Of a stretch of 64,000 bases of DNA, positions 1 through 11,539 are shown piece by piece (position 1 is the stretch's first letter; the number at the start of each line of letters is the position of its first letter). Below the pieces are notes generated by a model. It was given only the letters and a program-made list of their open reading frames with translations. It was not told where the DNA came from and ran no database searches. A program made the translations under genes and the position numbers. This DNA is from Channallabes apus (Eukaryota > Chordata > Actinopteri > Siluriformes > Clariidae), in contig CM060121.1 in the NCBI GenBank assembly GCA_030522415.1, positions 11,853,976 to 11,917,975 of the forward strand, in the 5' to 3' direction.

Positions 1-90
1 CTGCATTCATTGTTTATTTGAACAACAGTATGATGATACAGTATAACATTACATTTTAAACTTTTTAAATACATTGGAGTTGTATTCTAT

Positions 91-420
91 GGGGGGAGTT
101 CAAGTCAACATTTGAATGGACGAGGTGACGCGGAGCTGGCTGTAATTGTTTCTGTGAACGTTCAGCAAGTGCAATGCCTGATTCTTGAAAATCGACAGAA
201 CTTCTCCAAATTGCGGAAGTGGCGCATCTGTCTGTGGGAACTGTGCACACAAACATTCACCAACCCCACTTGCACATTATAGGAACTCAGCTGGGTCTTA
301 TAGCCACATCCCCTGTCCTGTACAGTCCTGAATTGACCCAAGGCCATTTCCACATGTTTATACCAGTAGAGAAGTTCCTCGAGGCCAGAATTCAGAAATG
401 AACACGGGTGTTCAATCACG
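91..420 (+). mobile_element. mariner-like transposon remnant, internally deleted
   Basis: Two parts of a mariner-type transposase are fused with the middle missing. Near 208-285 the plus strand reads QIAEVAHLSVGTVHTNIH, which looks like the second helix-turn-helix of mariner transposases. Near 290-400 it reads LYSPELTQGHFHMF followed by EKFLEARIQK, resembling the region around the third catalytic acidic residue (family form YSPDLAPCDFH). Here the Asp is Glu. The remnant opens with GGGGGAGTTCAAGTCAA, close to the start of the remnant at 3725, so this is probably the terminal repeat. Stops interrupt the frame; it is a dead fragment. Confidence 0.6.
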
Positions 421-1719
421 GCTCCAGTGTACTGAGAAAACTTTCTGCCTTGATAGTGTCCGAGTGCTTTTTCTTATTATTATTTCACAAATATATTAAC
501 CATTTGTGTTTAATCTATGCTATGATAGGATAATAGACTGTCAATAACAATGATAGCAGTGACACATCCTGCAGACCTGAATAATTTATCCCTATTTTTC
601 TGTCTAGTTTTAGATTACAAGTTTACCTCCCTACAGTAGGCTACCAGCCCCCTTGAAGTTGATGTCACACTCAATACTTTACCACTGTAACTATTTAGTA
701 CACATCCATTAGTGAGTTTAAAGGGGGAAAACGTTATTTAATTTACTAATCATCAAGACGATTTTTTCTTTGTTTTTTGGCCATTCCTTACAGCGAGTTC
801 CATATGCTCAGCCTTCTGAATACATTCTTAAAGCCTAGTGACATTTGCAAATACTTGGCCTTACTGGTCTCACATAAAGGTCATCTTTGTTCTTTTTCCA
901 AAAATTCCTCCAGGAGAATACAAAGCTGAAAGCTTTTTTTTTTTTAAACTTTAATCTAGCGACGAAGCTAGTCAAATTCATGAATTAGCCTGTGTGCTAT
1001 GGTCATATTTATAAGCATGTCTTGTTTGTTAGACATCACCATCTATGGAAAGGTTGTACTGTAGAGTTTCGATTTATTTGCCCTCTCTCAGTTCTTCCAT
1101 TCGGTCTTCATTTCATCTTTTCTGAACCTGCTTTGACAGACAATATTTGGAGGTTTGGTTGAAACTCACAGTGGAATTTATATGGTTTTACATAGTTTTA
1201 CTGTACATATGCAGAGTTAACAGGAAAATGAAATTAGTTAACACATCCTGTACATACCTCATATCTGGTGATTTGTTCTGTACACAGTAAAAACACTCTG
1301 CATCAGTTTTTAAATCCTGCAACAATGGGGCTTTTTGATTGAGGCAAGAGGAGTAGATTAAGGTTAGTGGTTAAGGTTCAAGATTATCATTTAAGGTAAT
1401 AGTGCATATGCACAAACCTATAGATGGACTTTTCAACACAAAGTTCATTCATTATAAGAATAAATTTTTCAATGCAAAACAAACACGAAACACACATGAA
1501 AGCAGAAGTCACAACACTGAATTACCCATGTAGCCTTCATCTATTCCTGCAGTATTGTTATTTAAATTGAATCACAAAAAATGCATTGAGTTTTTTATAA
1601 ATTAGGGATAAAGGCCTAGTTGCTCCCATGAACACAAAAACAATCTGATCATTTTAATTCATACATATTTCCTCACACATTTTATACTCATTTCCCTAAT
1701 TTCCTTATGATTCTTTGTG
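421..1719. other. intergenic, no gene recognised
   Basis: AT-rich single-copy-looking sequence with short homopolymer runs. No long open frame, RNA gene or repeat family was recognised. Confidence 0.5.
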
Positions 1720-1808
1720 TTCATGACCATTGTCATGAATGGTCCAATTGTTGACCATTGTTAAAAGTGCTATACAAATAAAACTGAATTGTATTGAATT
1801 GAATTGAA
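1720..1808 (+). repeat. 3' tail of a teleost dispersed repeat ending in AATTG repeats
   Basis: The stretch GACCATTGTTAAAAGTGC followed by CTATACAAATAAAACTG and several GAATT units matches the tail of the fuller copy at 52262-52775. Only the last ~90 bp is present. The class of this repeat is not clear to me; the pentamer tail suggests a retroelement 3' end. Confidence 0.6.
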
Positions 1809-2049
1809 ATAGTTAACGTATATATGAAATATTTTTTTTTATTTAAACGATTGAAAATACTAAGCAGCACAATGTGACCATTCAGTGAAAATGCTGATCT
1901 TTTTGTTCTTCCAAAAAGTTGCAGAATGTTTGAACATTTGTCAATGCCACTTACTAAAGAATGTCTATTTTTAGTTCATGATTTCTGTCTACACATCATA
2001 TACAACCAATCATCTATAACATTGATTATTAATTATATGCCAGTAAAAT

Positions 2050-2235
2050 TGTGACAGGAGCGTGAGCACCCAAGCCTTACCCATGTCCACAGGGACTACG
2101 ATAAAAAGGAACCAGAACACCTGGTCCACCACAGCCCACCTTGCAGGCATCGACCCGGCCTCCAAACTCCCCAGATCCCAATCTGATCGAGTTCCCACAG
2201 GATGTGTCGGACAAACAAGTTTGACTGTCAGATGT
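2050..2235 (+). mobile_element. Tc1-like transposase fragment
   Basis: Around 2157-2218 one plus frame reads PPNSPDPNLIEFPQDVSDKQ, a decayed form of the Tc1 block PPNSPDLNPIEHLWDVLDKQ that carries the last catalytic Glu. The preceding ~100 bp is GC-richer than its surroundings and probably belongs to the same relic. No terminal repeats were seen. Confidence 0.5.
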
Positions 2236-2833
2236 CACACCTCACAACCCATAGCTAGTCAACATCATAGTCATGTTTGTTCTTGTCATACGTCATGAGC
2301 ATAAGAGACTTGTGCTTAAGCTCTTACCCGGGTTAGATTTTAAGCTTTCTACAAAAGAAGTGCTGGGGTTCCTGCCATAAAGGAAAAGCAGGAGCACTTA
2401 CAAACATCTTAGAGCCCAAAATGATAATATAATTATTTTAGCATTTGTCATCAAATATTAACTGGAAAACCTTTTATAACTGAAATGTCCTAAAATACTA
2501 TTCAAACCTAATTTATTAGCAGTTGTGTAAATGAATGCATCTTTATTCGCAGCATCAGGTTCTGAATTAAAGTTGCAGTCAATTTTCCAGCAACACGATG
2601 CACAAGTGTTGGAATATATCATGGATGGGATGCCAGGCCATCAGTGGGTATTGTACACACACACTCACACAAACACATGCACACACACATGCTTGCACGT
2701 CAGCATGACCACATATGATAGTAATAAACATTACTTTTAAAGTAATAATATTACTTTATTTTAACACTTAGAACTAAATTGAAACGCACACATCACACGT
2801 TTTTCCCCCCTTTACATTGCAGTGATACATGTA
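2236..2833. other. intergenic, no gene recognised
   Basis: Includes a loose CA-rich stretch near 2655-2690. No coding or RNA gene recognised. Confidence 0.45.
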
Positions 2834-2841
2834 CACTATAT

Positions 2842-3044
2842 TTACATTTACATTTAGGCATTTGGCAGACGCTCTTATCCAGAGCGACTTACATTTTTAT
2901 CTCATTATACTGTACATCTGAGCAGTTGAGGGTTAAGGGCCTTGCTCAAGGTCCCAACAGTGGCAACTTGGTGGTTGTGGGGTTTGAACCTGGGATCTTC
3001 CGAACCGTAGTCCAATGCCTTAATCACTGAGCTACCCCTGGCCC
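2842..3044 (-). repeat. tRNA-derived SINE with 8-bp target duplication
   Basis: On the minus strand the element starts with a tRNA-like head: an A-box-like GGGGTAGCTCAGTGATTAAG and a B box GGTTCAAACC (2981-2990). The body contains CCTTGAGCAAGGCCCTTAAC and ends near 2842 in the common fish motif around GCGTCTGCCAAATGCC. CACTATAT is present on both sides (2834-2841 and 3045-3052), as expected for target-primed insertion. A diverged plus-strand relative lies at 30050-30242. Confidence 0.85.
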
Positions 3045-3052
3045 CACTATAT

Positions 3053-3724
3053 GTATACAGTATGCACTTTCTTTAGCAAACACTTCATTGATCATTTGCG
3101 TAAGAGATGCACAAGCACACACACACCTAGTTTAAAGTGTTCAGGTACTATGCTGTAGATCAATGAGTATTTGCCCAAGGCACACAGGTGTACATTACTG
3201 TTGCAGCAGGGTGAAAGGGCCACACAGCGGGTGAGGTGACCTGATTTTCAGGTTAAGCCTCATACTTTGGCGTCAGGTCTGTCTAAAAAAAAAAAACGCA
3301 ATCATGCCATAACTTATAGTGTGACGTACTGTCCCTACAGCAAATCCACAGAGTCCTACAGTCCTATGGCTGCTTCTACAACTGACCGTATGCTTACCAT
3401 CTCTTCTCCAAAAGAATGTTGTACATGATATTTTTGAAATCATGTGATGCATGGGGAAAAAAGAGAAAAAATACTGTGGGATTAAAACATTTTTAGGCCA
3501 CATAAAAAATCTGGGATTTTTTAAAACCTGAAATAATTTCTTAAATAAAAAAAACATTCAAATAAATTAAAATGTTTATAATATTCAAAATTCTGCACAA
3601 TTGCAAGGTCATAAAACTTTATAATATTGACCCTGTTAACTCCTGTACACAAAAGGTCTGCTTTTCCTTGATTCTTATACCTTATATTTAAGGAACAGGT
3701 TAACACAGCTTGATGTTTTTTTAT
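3053..3724. other. intergenic, no gene recognised
   Basis: AT-rich, with A/T runs near 3284 and 3547. The minus-strand open frame at 3273-3557 is low-complexity and has no recognisable domain. Confidence 0.45.
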
Positions 3725-4330
3725 GAGGGGTGTTCAAGTCAGACTGATACTTGTGATCCAATTTCTCATGAATGAAGGCGATTGACATTTACAGAACGCT
3801 TCAAGTGATGAGATTCTCAAGCCCTATTCACAGGAAACAAAAACCTTTAAAACAATTATATAGAACCTCACCAAGTCCTGGCCAAATTACAAACATGGTG
3901 ATTCTCACAGGACTAATGGAATATGGTAGGTCATTTGCAGGGGGAATCTTTACTTTACAAATTATGATGGACGATTAAGATAATAGAAAACCTCCACAAT
4001 TATTACAAATCACACAAAGTACCCAGATAATATCAATCCCATGCAAATAGGGCTTAAGCTGCATTTTGTAGCAGACAGTCTAAACATGGCTCCTGCAAAC
4101 TGCAACACTTCCTACCTCGATGGTATTCAAGCTCTAGTGAAACACTGGGATAAGTGCATTAATGTAACTGGGGATTGTATAAAGAAATATATATATTTTT
4201 CCTCTTATAACCATGTTCTGTTGTTCTTCACAAACAAAAGCTCCGGTTTGAAATTTTACTGTATATGGCTCATCTGTTTTTACATAAAAAGTATAAACTC
4301 CTGCAGTGAACAGTCATTAAAGTAAGATTC
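3725..4330 (+). mobile_element. mariner-like transposon remnant, C-terminal part
   Basis: Near 4110-4185 the plus strand encodes YLDGIQALVKHWDKCINV then TGDCIKK, a good match to the mariner transposase C terminus (family pattern Y.DGI..LV.RWDKCIN..GDY). The left end GAGGGGTGTTCAAGTCAGAC resembles the start of the remnant at 91. The N-terminal and catalytic parts are deleted or decayed. The right boundary is uncertain. Confidence 0.6.
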
Positions 4331-5100
4331 TACTTTTCACTCAGGTTATTGCTGCTATGTGATGTAACTTGTAATGAAACACTTTGTATTAAATTGGAAG
4401 AGAAATCAAGACAGAATAAAATAAATGCCTTCTTTCCAGTGCATTTTTTTACTAGTGCATTTTCAACCCCAATGTGTACAAACACAGTGAGCGAGACAGA
4501 TCTTACAGATATGTCTGACTTTACTCACTACTCATCAGCACGTACACACTCTGTTCTTCGCCTATTAAAACAGGTTTTTGGAGTTCAAAGTGTCAGGTAC
4601 TCATTACACATTATCCAACATGAGATTTCATCTTACTTTGTCGTACAAACAAGAGATGTCTTCCTTAGATGGTCATAAGATTTAATCTTGGTAAACTTGA
4701 GGAGTGATTTTAAGGAGAGCTAAGTTATGAGATATTAATTTTTGTATTTAGAATTCTCTCTCTTTTCCTTTAAAAACATTTTTTTTTAAATTAAATACTA
4801 TATACCTGACACGTTTAGAATTTACTAAGGAGCAGCATATTGTCCTGAACCAATACTTCACTTCTCCATCAGCACTTGGCAATCACACTTAATAAACATT
4901 TGCAGCCATGATGTCATCTGCCTACACTGACAAGCATCTTGTCTTCATGCAGGCTCCCGGTGCTGAAAGAACATAGAACAAATAACGCAACCACTGGTCG
5001 AGTATCAAAAAAAGATTGCGATCTTTACTTATAATCAGGATGACTTCATGCTGTTCCAGCTTGTCTATCAGGCTAAATGTGAAAATGTATTGTAACCAAC
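4331..5100. other. intergenic, no gene recognised
   Basis: A 109-codon plus-strand open frame at 4349-4678 shows no recognised domain and no splice or start context that stands out; I treat it as chance. Confidence 0.4.
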
Positions 5101-5154
5101 AGAGCGAGAGAGAGAGTATGAGAGAGAGTATGAGAGAGAGAGAGAGAGAGAGAG
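5101..5154. repeat. (GA)n microsatellite with TATGA interruptions
   Basis: AGAGAG tracts interrupted twice by GTATGA, then a pure run to 5154. Confidence 0.95.
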
Positions 5155-6969
5155 TGAGGATAAATTTGATCGTATAATCAGATGTTTTCATGACGCACTG
5201 ATAAGCCGCCATCTGGACTCTAAATCAGAAGATATGATGATGTCTGTGAATGAATTTTGTTGTACATGTGAGCCAGTGACATGTAACTTGGCAGCAACTG
5301 GAAGAGGCGTGTTTGGCAGGAGTTGTCAGACTATAGTTTACAGCCATTAGTGTCCCATTATGAGTGTCACGGTTACAAAAGGAGCAGCCTGTGGCACCAG
5401 ACGCAGATAGATAGACTGAGCTTCTGACCTTTTGCCCTCATTTTTATATCACCTCTGGGTGGCTCTCTGAGCATAGACACACTCCTGGAGTGTCCTTGAA
5501 AGCCCTGTAAATGTGCTGTTGTCAAAGAGCTGCTCACGTTGATGAATCATAAATGATTGCATGTATTAATGTAAAACCTTCAAGGTATTTTGGTGTCGAC
5601 TGCGACAACAATATTGAATTAAAATTCTGCAAAAACACTAAGGCTTAACTCCATTACATAAAGCCACTGTTTGGATTGTGAATACATACTGTACAGTACA
5701 GTACTATGAAAAATGTAGTAACATGCAGAAGAGGTTCAAAACAAAATATTTTGCGAGAGCATTTAATTTCTTATATTAAACTTAGTTTAGAAATCATTAG
5801 ATTTAGAAATCATCATAAACTGTCCAAAAAACTGGATATAATACTCTTTTAAAGATAAGCTGTTATAGATAGTGGGGAAGTTGGGATGCCATAATTCTTT
5901 ATAATATATATTTGCACCTGGTTAAGTTCAATCAAGAAAATGTACTTGGCCATGCATTTTTAAAAAAAGAAAGAAAAGAAAAATCTTTCATTTATTAAAG
6001 TGTTTCAGAATAGGTGGGTTCTATAATACAATTTCACTATTATGACTCTTTCAAGTAAAAGTAATTTTTTTTTATTTCAGGGATTTAATATATTAATTCC
6101 CCTTCCATGGTTACCTGCTTTGTCACGTAGGACAACTTTGAAATAGACCTTTAAACGATGGCAAAAGAATGTCGTGTAATAGTCCTTTTTGTGTAAGAGT
6201 GGTTTTAGTTTGGGGTTCAAGAACAAATAGGAAGGCCAAGTAAGCAAGAAAAACTGCAAACTGACTCCTTACTGCATGTTTTTAAAACTATGTTCATATC
6301 CAAGAAATGTCAAAGTTAAATAACTTCACAGATATGACAAATATATTTCATAATCAAGCGGTTTGTGCTAGTGCGTTATTTTTGTATCTTTGGAAAAAAG
6401 ATGATAATTGTTGAAGATTACAGTTAATAGGACATGGTACAATCTATACAGAATGAAGAAATGTAGTGTATATAGGTCACTTACGACAGAGTTAGCTTTA
6501 TATTAGACATGAGGCATTCCACAAGTGGAGATACAGAGGATAACAGCACTTGGATGCTACATACTGTATGTGCCACTCTGTGTCACAGGTGTTCTAAGAA
6601 TCATTAACACTAACTAATTATACTCTTAGTTGCATCATGAGTGAGAGTAGGTTGGCACAGCCTGTAGTACTGGAAAGAGAGGAAAAACCCATATTCAAAA
6701 CCAGTCACAAAAGCACATTCAACAAGAAAACACATCTGCAGTAATAATGTTATTTTATGTTATGTCATCTTATGAGAGCACTTTATCTCCTTAATAATTA
6801 CCTGTAAATCATCCCAACATTGTGAACTACAAAGCTAACTAGCTTCTAAGACTAGGCTGAATCCCAGGTCCGTCTGTTTTGGTGAGCAAAATAATTGCTT
6901 ACCAACACATACAGTTTGTGGAACTGTCGTATGAATGCCCTATCAAACTTCAGGTTGTGCTGTTGTGAA
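5155..6969. other. intergenic; 5200-5560 is more complex sequence
   Basis: No gene recognised. The segment 5200-5560 has balanced composition, lacks the usual repeat motifs and is a weak candidate for conserved noncoding DNA in the sox9 flank; this needs an alignment to support it. The rest is AT-rich. Confidence 0.35.
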
Positions 6970-7770
6970 GCCATTCCTTCGTTATTTTAGCTGTGTGCTT
7001 ATGGTCATTGTCTTGCTTCCCATGGGGCCACTCTGCCATAAAGCCCCGACTGGGGGAGGGCTGCACTGATGGTTGACTTTCTACAACTTTCTCCCATCTC
7101 CCGACTGCATCCCTGGAGCTCGGCCACAGTGATCTTTGGGTTCTTCTTTATCTCTCTCACCAAGGCTTTTCTCCCCCGATAGTTCAGTTTGGCCGGATGG
7201 CCAGCTCTAGGAAGGGTTCTGGTCATCCCAAACGTCTTCTATTTAAGGATTATGGAGGCCACTGTGCTCTTAGGAACCTTAAGTGCAGCAGCTTTTCTTT
7301 TATAAACTTGGCCAGATCTGTGCCTTGCCACAATGCTGTCTCTGAGCTCTTCAGGTAGTTCCTTTAACCTCATGATGCTCATTTGCTCTGACATGCATTG
7401 TGAGATATAAGGTCTTATATGTATAGACAGGTGTGGCTTTCCTAATCAAATCCAATCAGTATAATCAAACACAGCTGGACTCAAATGAAGGTGCAGAAGC
7501 ATCTCAAGGATGATCAGAAGAAATGGACAGTCCCTCAGATAACTATGAGTGTCACAGCAAAGGGTCTGAATAGTTAGGCCCATGTGATATTTCAGTTTTT
7601 CTTTTTTAATAAATCTGCAAAAATGTCAACAATTCTGTATTTTTCTGTCATTATGGGGTGCTATGTGTACATTAATGAGGAAAAAATGAACTTAAATGAT
7701 TTTAGCAAATGGCTGCAATATAACAAGGAGTCAAAAACTTAACGGGACTGAATACTTTCCGTACCCACTG
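6970..7770 (-). mobile_element. Tc1-like transposon relic with one terminal repeat
   Basis: The minus strand at 7226-7005 encodes GHPAKLNYRGRKALVREI followed by KKNPKITVAEL, matching the second DNA-binding helix region of Sleeping-Beauty-type Tc1 transposases. Upstream of it (higher coordinates) lies the usual leader and a terminal repeat ending TCCGTACCCACTG at 7770, followed by the TA target (7771-7772). The catalytic domain and the other terminal repeat are missing; the left boundary is approximate. Confidence 0.75.
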
Positions 7771-7925
7771 TATATTTAAGGAGACTTTTAACAGCTTTAT
7801 ATTTTGCACAGAGGGTTATTATACAATTTTTATAATAAAAAGTTATTATTATACAAGATATTGAATGGTGTTGTGGTTAACAGTAATGAAAATGGTGTGT
7901 GGTGGGTAGAAATGGAGTGTGTGTA

Positions 7926-8552
7926 CAGGTCCTTCTCAAAAAATTAGCATATTGTGATAAAGTTCATTATTTTCTGTAATGTACTGATAAACATTAGACT
8001 TTCATATATTTTAGATTCATTACACACAAACTGAAGTAGTTCAAGCCTTTTATTGTTTTAATATTGATGATTGTGGCATACAGCTCATGAAAACCCAAAA
8101 TTCCTATCTCAAACAATTAGCATATTTCATCCGACCAATAAAAGAAAAGTGTTTTAATACAAAAAAAGTCAACCTTCAAATAATTATGTTCAGTTATGCA
8201 CTCAATACTTGGTCGGGAATCCTTTTGCAGAAATGACTGCTTCAATCCGGCGTGGCATGGAGGCAATCAGCCTGTGGCACTGCTGAGGTGTTATGGAGGC
8301 CCAGGATGCTTCGATAGCAGCCTTAAGCTCATCCAGAGTGTTGGGTCTTGTGTCTCTCAACTTTCTCTTCACAATATCCCACAGATTCTCTATGGGGTTC
8401 AGGTCAGGAGAGTTGGTAGGCCAATTGAGCACAGTAATACCATGGTCAGTAAACCATTTACCAGTGGTTTTGGCACTGTGAGCAGGTGCCAGGTCGTGCT
8501 GAAAAATTAAATCTTCATCTCCATAAAGCTTTTCAGCAGATGGAAGCATGAT
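7926..8552 (-). mobile_element. Tc1-like relic of a second family, catalytic half
   Basis: The terminal repeat begins CAGGTCCTTCTCAAAAAATT at 7926 after a TA. The minus strand at about 8550-8202 encodes the C-terminal half of a DD34E transposase: IFQHDLAPAHSAKTTGKWF (second Asp), then NSPDLNPIENLWDIVKRK (catalytic Glu), ending GFPTKY and a stop. The N-terminal half is absent because the sequence switches at ~8553 to the plus-strand element that follows. Broken and immobile. Confidence 0.85.
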
Positions 8553-9879
8553 GTGCACCTGTTTCAATCAAGAACTCACTTAAATAGGAGCTACCTGACA
8601 CAGAGAAGTAGACCAAAAGCACCTCAAAAGCTAGACATCATGCCAAGATCCAAAGAAATTCAGGAACAAATGAGAACAAAAGTAATTGAGATCTATCAGT
8701 CTGGTAAAGGTTATAAAGCCATTTCTAAAGCTTTGGGACTCCAGCGAACCACAGTGAGAGCCATTATCCACAAATGGCAAAAACATGGAACAGTGGTGAA
8801 CCTTCCCAGGAGTGGCCGGCCGACCAAAATTACCCCAAGAGCGCAGAGACAACTCATCCGAGAGGCCACAAAAGACCCCAAGACAACATCTAAAGAACTG
8901 CAGGCCTCACTTGCCTCAGTTAAGGTCAGTGTTCACGACTCCACCATAAGAAAGAGACTGGGCAAAAACGGCCTGCATGGCAGATTTCCAAGGCGCAAAC
9001 CACTTTTAAGCAAAAAGAACATTAAGGCTCGTCTCAATTTTGCTAAAAAACATCTCAATGATTGCCAAGACTTTTGGGAAAATACCTTGTGGACCGACGA
9101 GACAAAAGCTAAACTTTTTGGAAGGTGCGTGTCCCGTTACATCTGGCGTCAAAGTAACACAGCATTTCAGAAAAAGAACATCATACCAACAGTAAAATAT
9201 GGTGCTGGTAGTGTGATGGTCTGGGGTTGTTTTGCTGCTTCAGGACCTGGAAGGCTTGCTGTGATAGATGGAACCATGAATTCTACTGTCTACCAAAAAA
9301 TCCTGAAGTTGAATGTCCGGCCATCTGTTCGTCAACTCAAGCTGAAGCGATCTTGGGTGCTGCAGCAGGACAATGACCCAAAACACACCAGCAAATCCAC
9401 CTCTGAATGACTGAAGAAAAACAAAATTATGACTTTGGAGTAGCCTAGTCAAAGTCCTGACCTGAATCCTATTGAGATGTTGTGGCATGACCTTAAAAAG
9501 GCGGTTCATGCTAGAAAACCCTCAAATAAAGCTGAATTACAACAATTCTGCAAAGATGAGTGGGCCAAAATTCCTCCAGAGCGCTGTAAAAGACTCGTTG
9601 CAAGATATCGCAAACGCTTGATTGCAGTTATTGCTGCTAAGGGTGGCCCAACCAGTTATTAGGTTCAGGGGGCAATTACTTTTTCACACAGGGCCATGTA
9701 GGTTTGGATTTTTTTCTCCTTAAATAATAAAACCCCTCATTTAAAAACTGCATTTTGTGTTTACTTGTGTTATCTTTGACTAATAGTTAAATGTGTTTGA
9801 TGATCAGAAACATTTTGTCTGACAAACATGCAAAAGAATAAGAAATCAGGAGGGGGGCAAATAGTTTTTCACACCACTG
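8553..9879 (+). mobile_element. Tc1-like transposon, copy 1, left end missing
   Basis: Nearly identical to the complete copy at 33353-34972 from its leader onward, but the first ~295 bp, including the left terminal repeat, are missing. The right terminal repeat ends TTTTTCACACCACTG at 9879, followed by TA. It abuts the minus-strand Tc1 relic at 7926-8552 with no spacer, so the junction is either an insertion followed by loss of one end or a rearrangement. Confidence 0.9.
8640..9662 (+). pseudogene. Tc1-family transposase, 340 codons, two in-frame stops
   Basis: Encodes a DD34E cut-and-paste transposase of the Tc1 family. The start is the ATG of MPRSKEIQEQMRTK at 8640, matching the start in copy 2. 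Visible in order: two helix-turn-helix units (IYQSGKGYKAISKALGLQ and the RSGRPTK linker), the first catalytic Asp in LWTDETK, a glycine-rich VKYGAGSVMVWGCFAASG stretch, the second Asp in QQDNDPKHTSK, the Glu in PDLNPIEMLWHDLKK, and a C-terminal GGPTSY. The length equals that of active relatives. The frame is open except for TGA at 9408-9410 and TAG at 9441-9443; copy 2 has tryptophan codons at both. The stops lie between the second Asp and the catalytic Glu, so no active protein is made. Confidence 0.93.
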
Positions 9880-9881
9880 TA

Positions 9882-11514
9882 TATTTTTTTTTTCAACTGG
9901 AGTCTGCCTCTCTCAAATTTTGCACTAGTCTGTATAGCAGCTAATGGCAGTGGTTACCCTATTTTGATTTATTGTGCTTAATTGGCTACAGAAAGTGCAA
10001 AGGAGTGTGCTCTGTTCATGCTGTGTATATACTCTGGGGCAGCTTTGCCATGCGAACAAAGATGGCTGCCAAGTGCCTGGGCATGTCTGAACAGAGAGTT
10101 TTGCTCTGGGCTTTTGAGCCTTCTGCAAAGACTTGTGAAAGAACCTGGGTGGAACTAATCATAGGCATTATTCCCAGGTAATCGCTCTGCCTCAAAGGCT
10201 TGTGGGTAAGAACAGTGATAGTGGCTTTGGAAACAATGATGTAATGGGGCAGGGGGAAAGGGAGTCTAGAGCTGCAACTTGGGTTTGAGCAAGGAGTGAT
10301 AAGTAAGTTGATTGAGAGTCATTAGAATTGGCAAAGTGACTGAACATATGGAGAAACTGGCCCCTTAAAGGATTGCAGTTGTGTGTGTCAGGCCACATGC
10401 TTCAGAAGATATCTTCCGCCGAGTTGTCCTAAAGGTGCATATTTTTTGCATATTTCTTTTCTCCTTTTCTTCTCCACACTCTGTTCTCCCCATCACGGGC
10501 CCCATGCTACCTCTAAGCAGGCACGTAACCACCCACCTGCTCGTGTGTGCAGCCACCCTCTTCACGTCCTTCCTGCACAGCCTGCTGGCATTCATCCAAA
10601 AGCCTGAACACAGACTGGCCCAGGCCTAAACTTACACAAACATGCTGTAATTTTTCATTTTGATGCATGGCTACTTAGTGCATGGACAGCACCATAATGG
10701 CCACGTCTAGAGAAGTTGGTAAAAAGGTGTGCACCGATGATCAAATCTTACTGTAAACTGGGAAAACAGCCAGCACTGTTGCTATGGAATTATACTGCAT
10801 AGATGAATCATTCCTTCATGCAACTTTACTATATATATTAATCAGAAATAGCTGGAAATAGCATTTAAATAAAGGTGATTTGCTGTTGATCACACATGAC
10901 ATTAAAAGACTGAACGTGCACAATCTTATTCCATACACACAATACATTTAGTAGAATCTCGGCTTCGCTGCTTTGCACTGATCAGTCTGTCTATACACAA
11001 AGTGGATTTAGTTATTCTACAGATGTGTCAAATTCGGGTGAATAGATAATGAAGATTAATAGGTTTGAAAATCTTGCTTGGTTTCTCTCCCATAATCGTT
11101 TGTTTAATAACTAACTGGTTGACAAAGAATGTTATGCAATTTTCTTTGCATGAAGCTTACAGCAGCTTTCATAAAATAACAAGGATTGCCTGCTGCTTTC
11201 CTTTGATGGAGTTAATCAAAATGAGGAAGCAATGATTTAGAAGGAGTGGCAAATAAACCTGTAATGTTAGCTATCTTTTAAAAGAGTAAAAATCAGGGCC
11301 GGCGCTTCTAGGCAGGCCTGGTGGATACAGACTAGACCCCAACACCTGGTACAAGTTAGCATGCTTACTACTAAGTCTGCTTCATCAGCTGGGCAGATTT
11401 CAGCACAGTGGGACTGGAAAACACACTCCTTTTAGAGGTTCTTTAGTAGGCTTGAGTGATGCCACACACATTCATTCAGTGCCTCTAGTTAGGTGTAAGG
11501 AAAATGGGTTTCCC
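9882..11514. other. intergenic, no gene recognised
   Basis: Contains a GC-richer stretch at 10380-10640 with overlapping plus-strand frames of about 80 codons, but no domain, splice signals or start context I can defend. Confidence 0.4.
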
Positions 11515-11539
11515 TTTTTTTTTTTTTTTTTTTTTTTTT
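11515..11539. repeat. poly(T) tract, 25 bp
   Basis: Uninterrupted T run. It could be the A-tail of an unrecognised minus-strand retroelement, but no body was seen. Confidence 0.9.

Noticed and set aside
2981..3044. tRNA gene suggested by A and B boxes
   Set aside because: The tRNA-like part lacks a proper cloverleaf and anticodon arm and continues into a SINE body with target duplication.
4349..4678. 109-codon plus-strand frame
   Set aside because: No recognisable motif and AT-driven composition; considered chance.
10365..10629. Overlapping frames of ~75-82 codons on both strands in a GC-richer patch
   Set aside because: No domain, no splice or Kozak context, several overlapping frames open at once; more likely noncoding.
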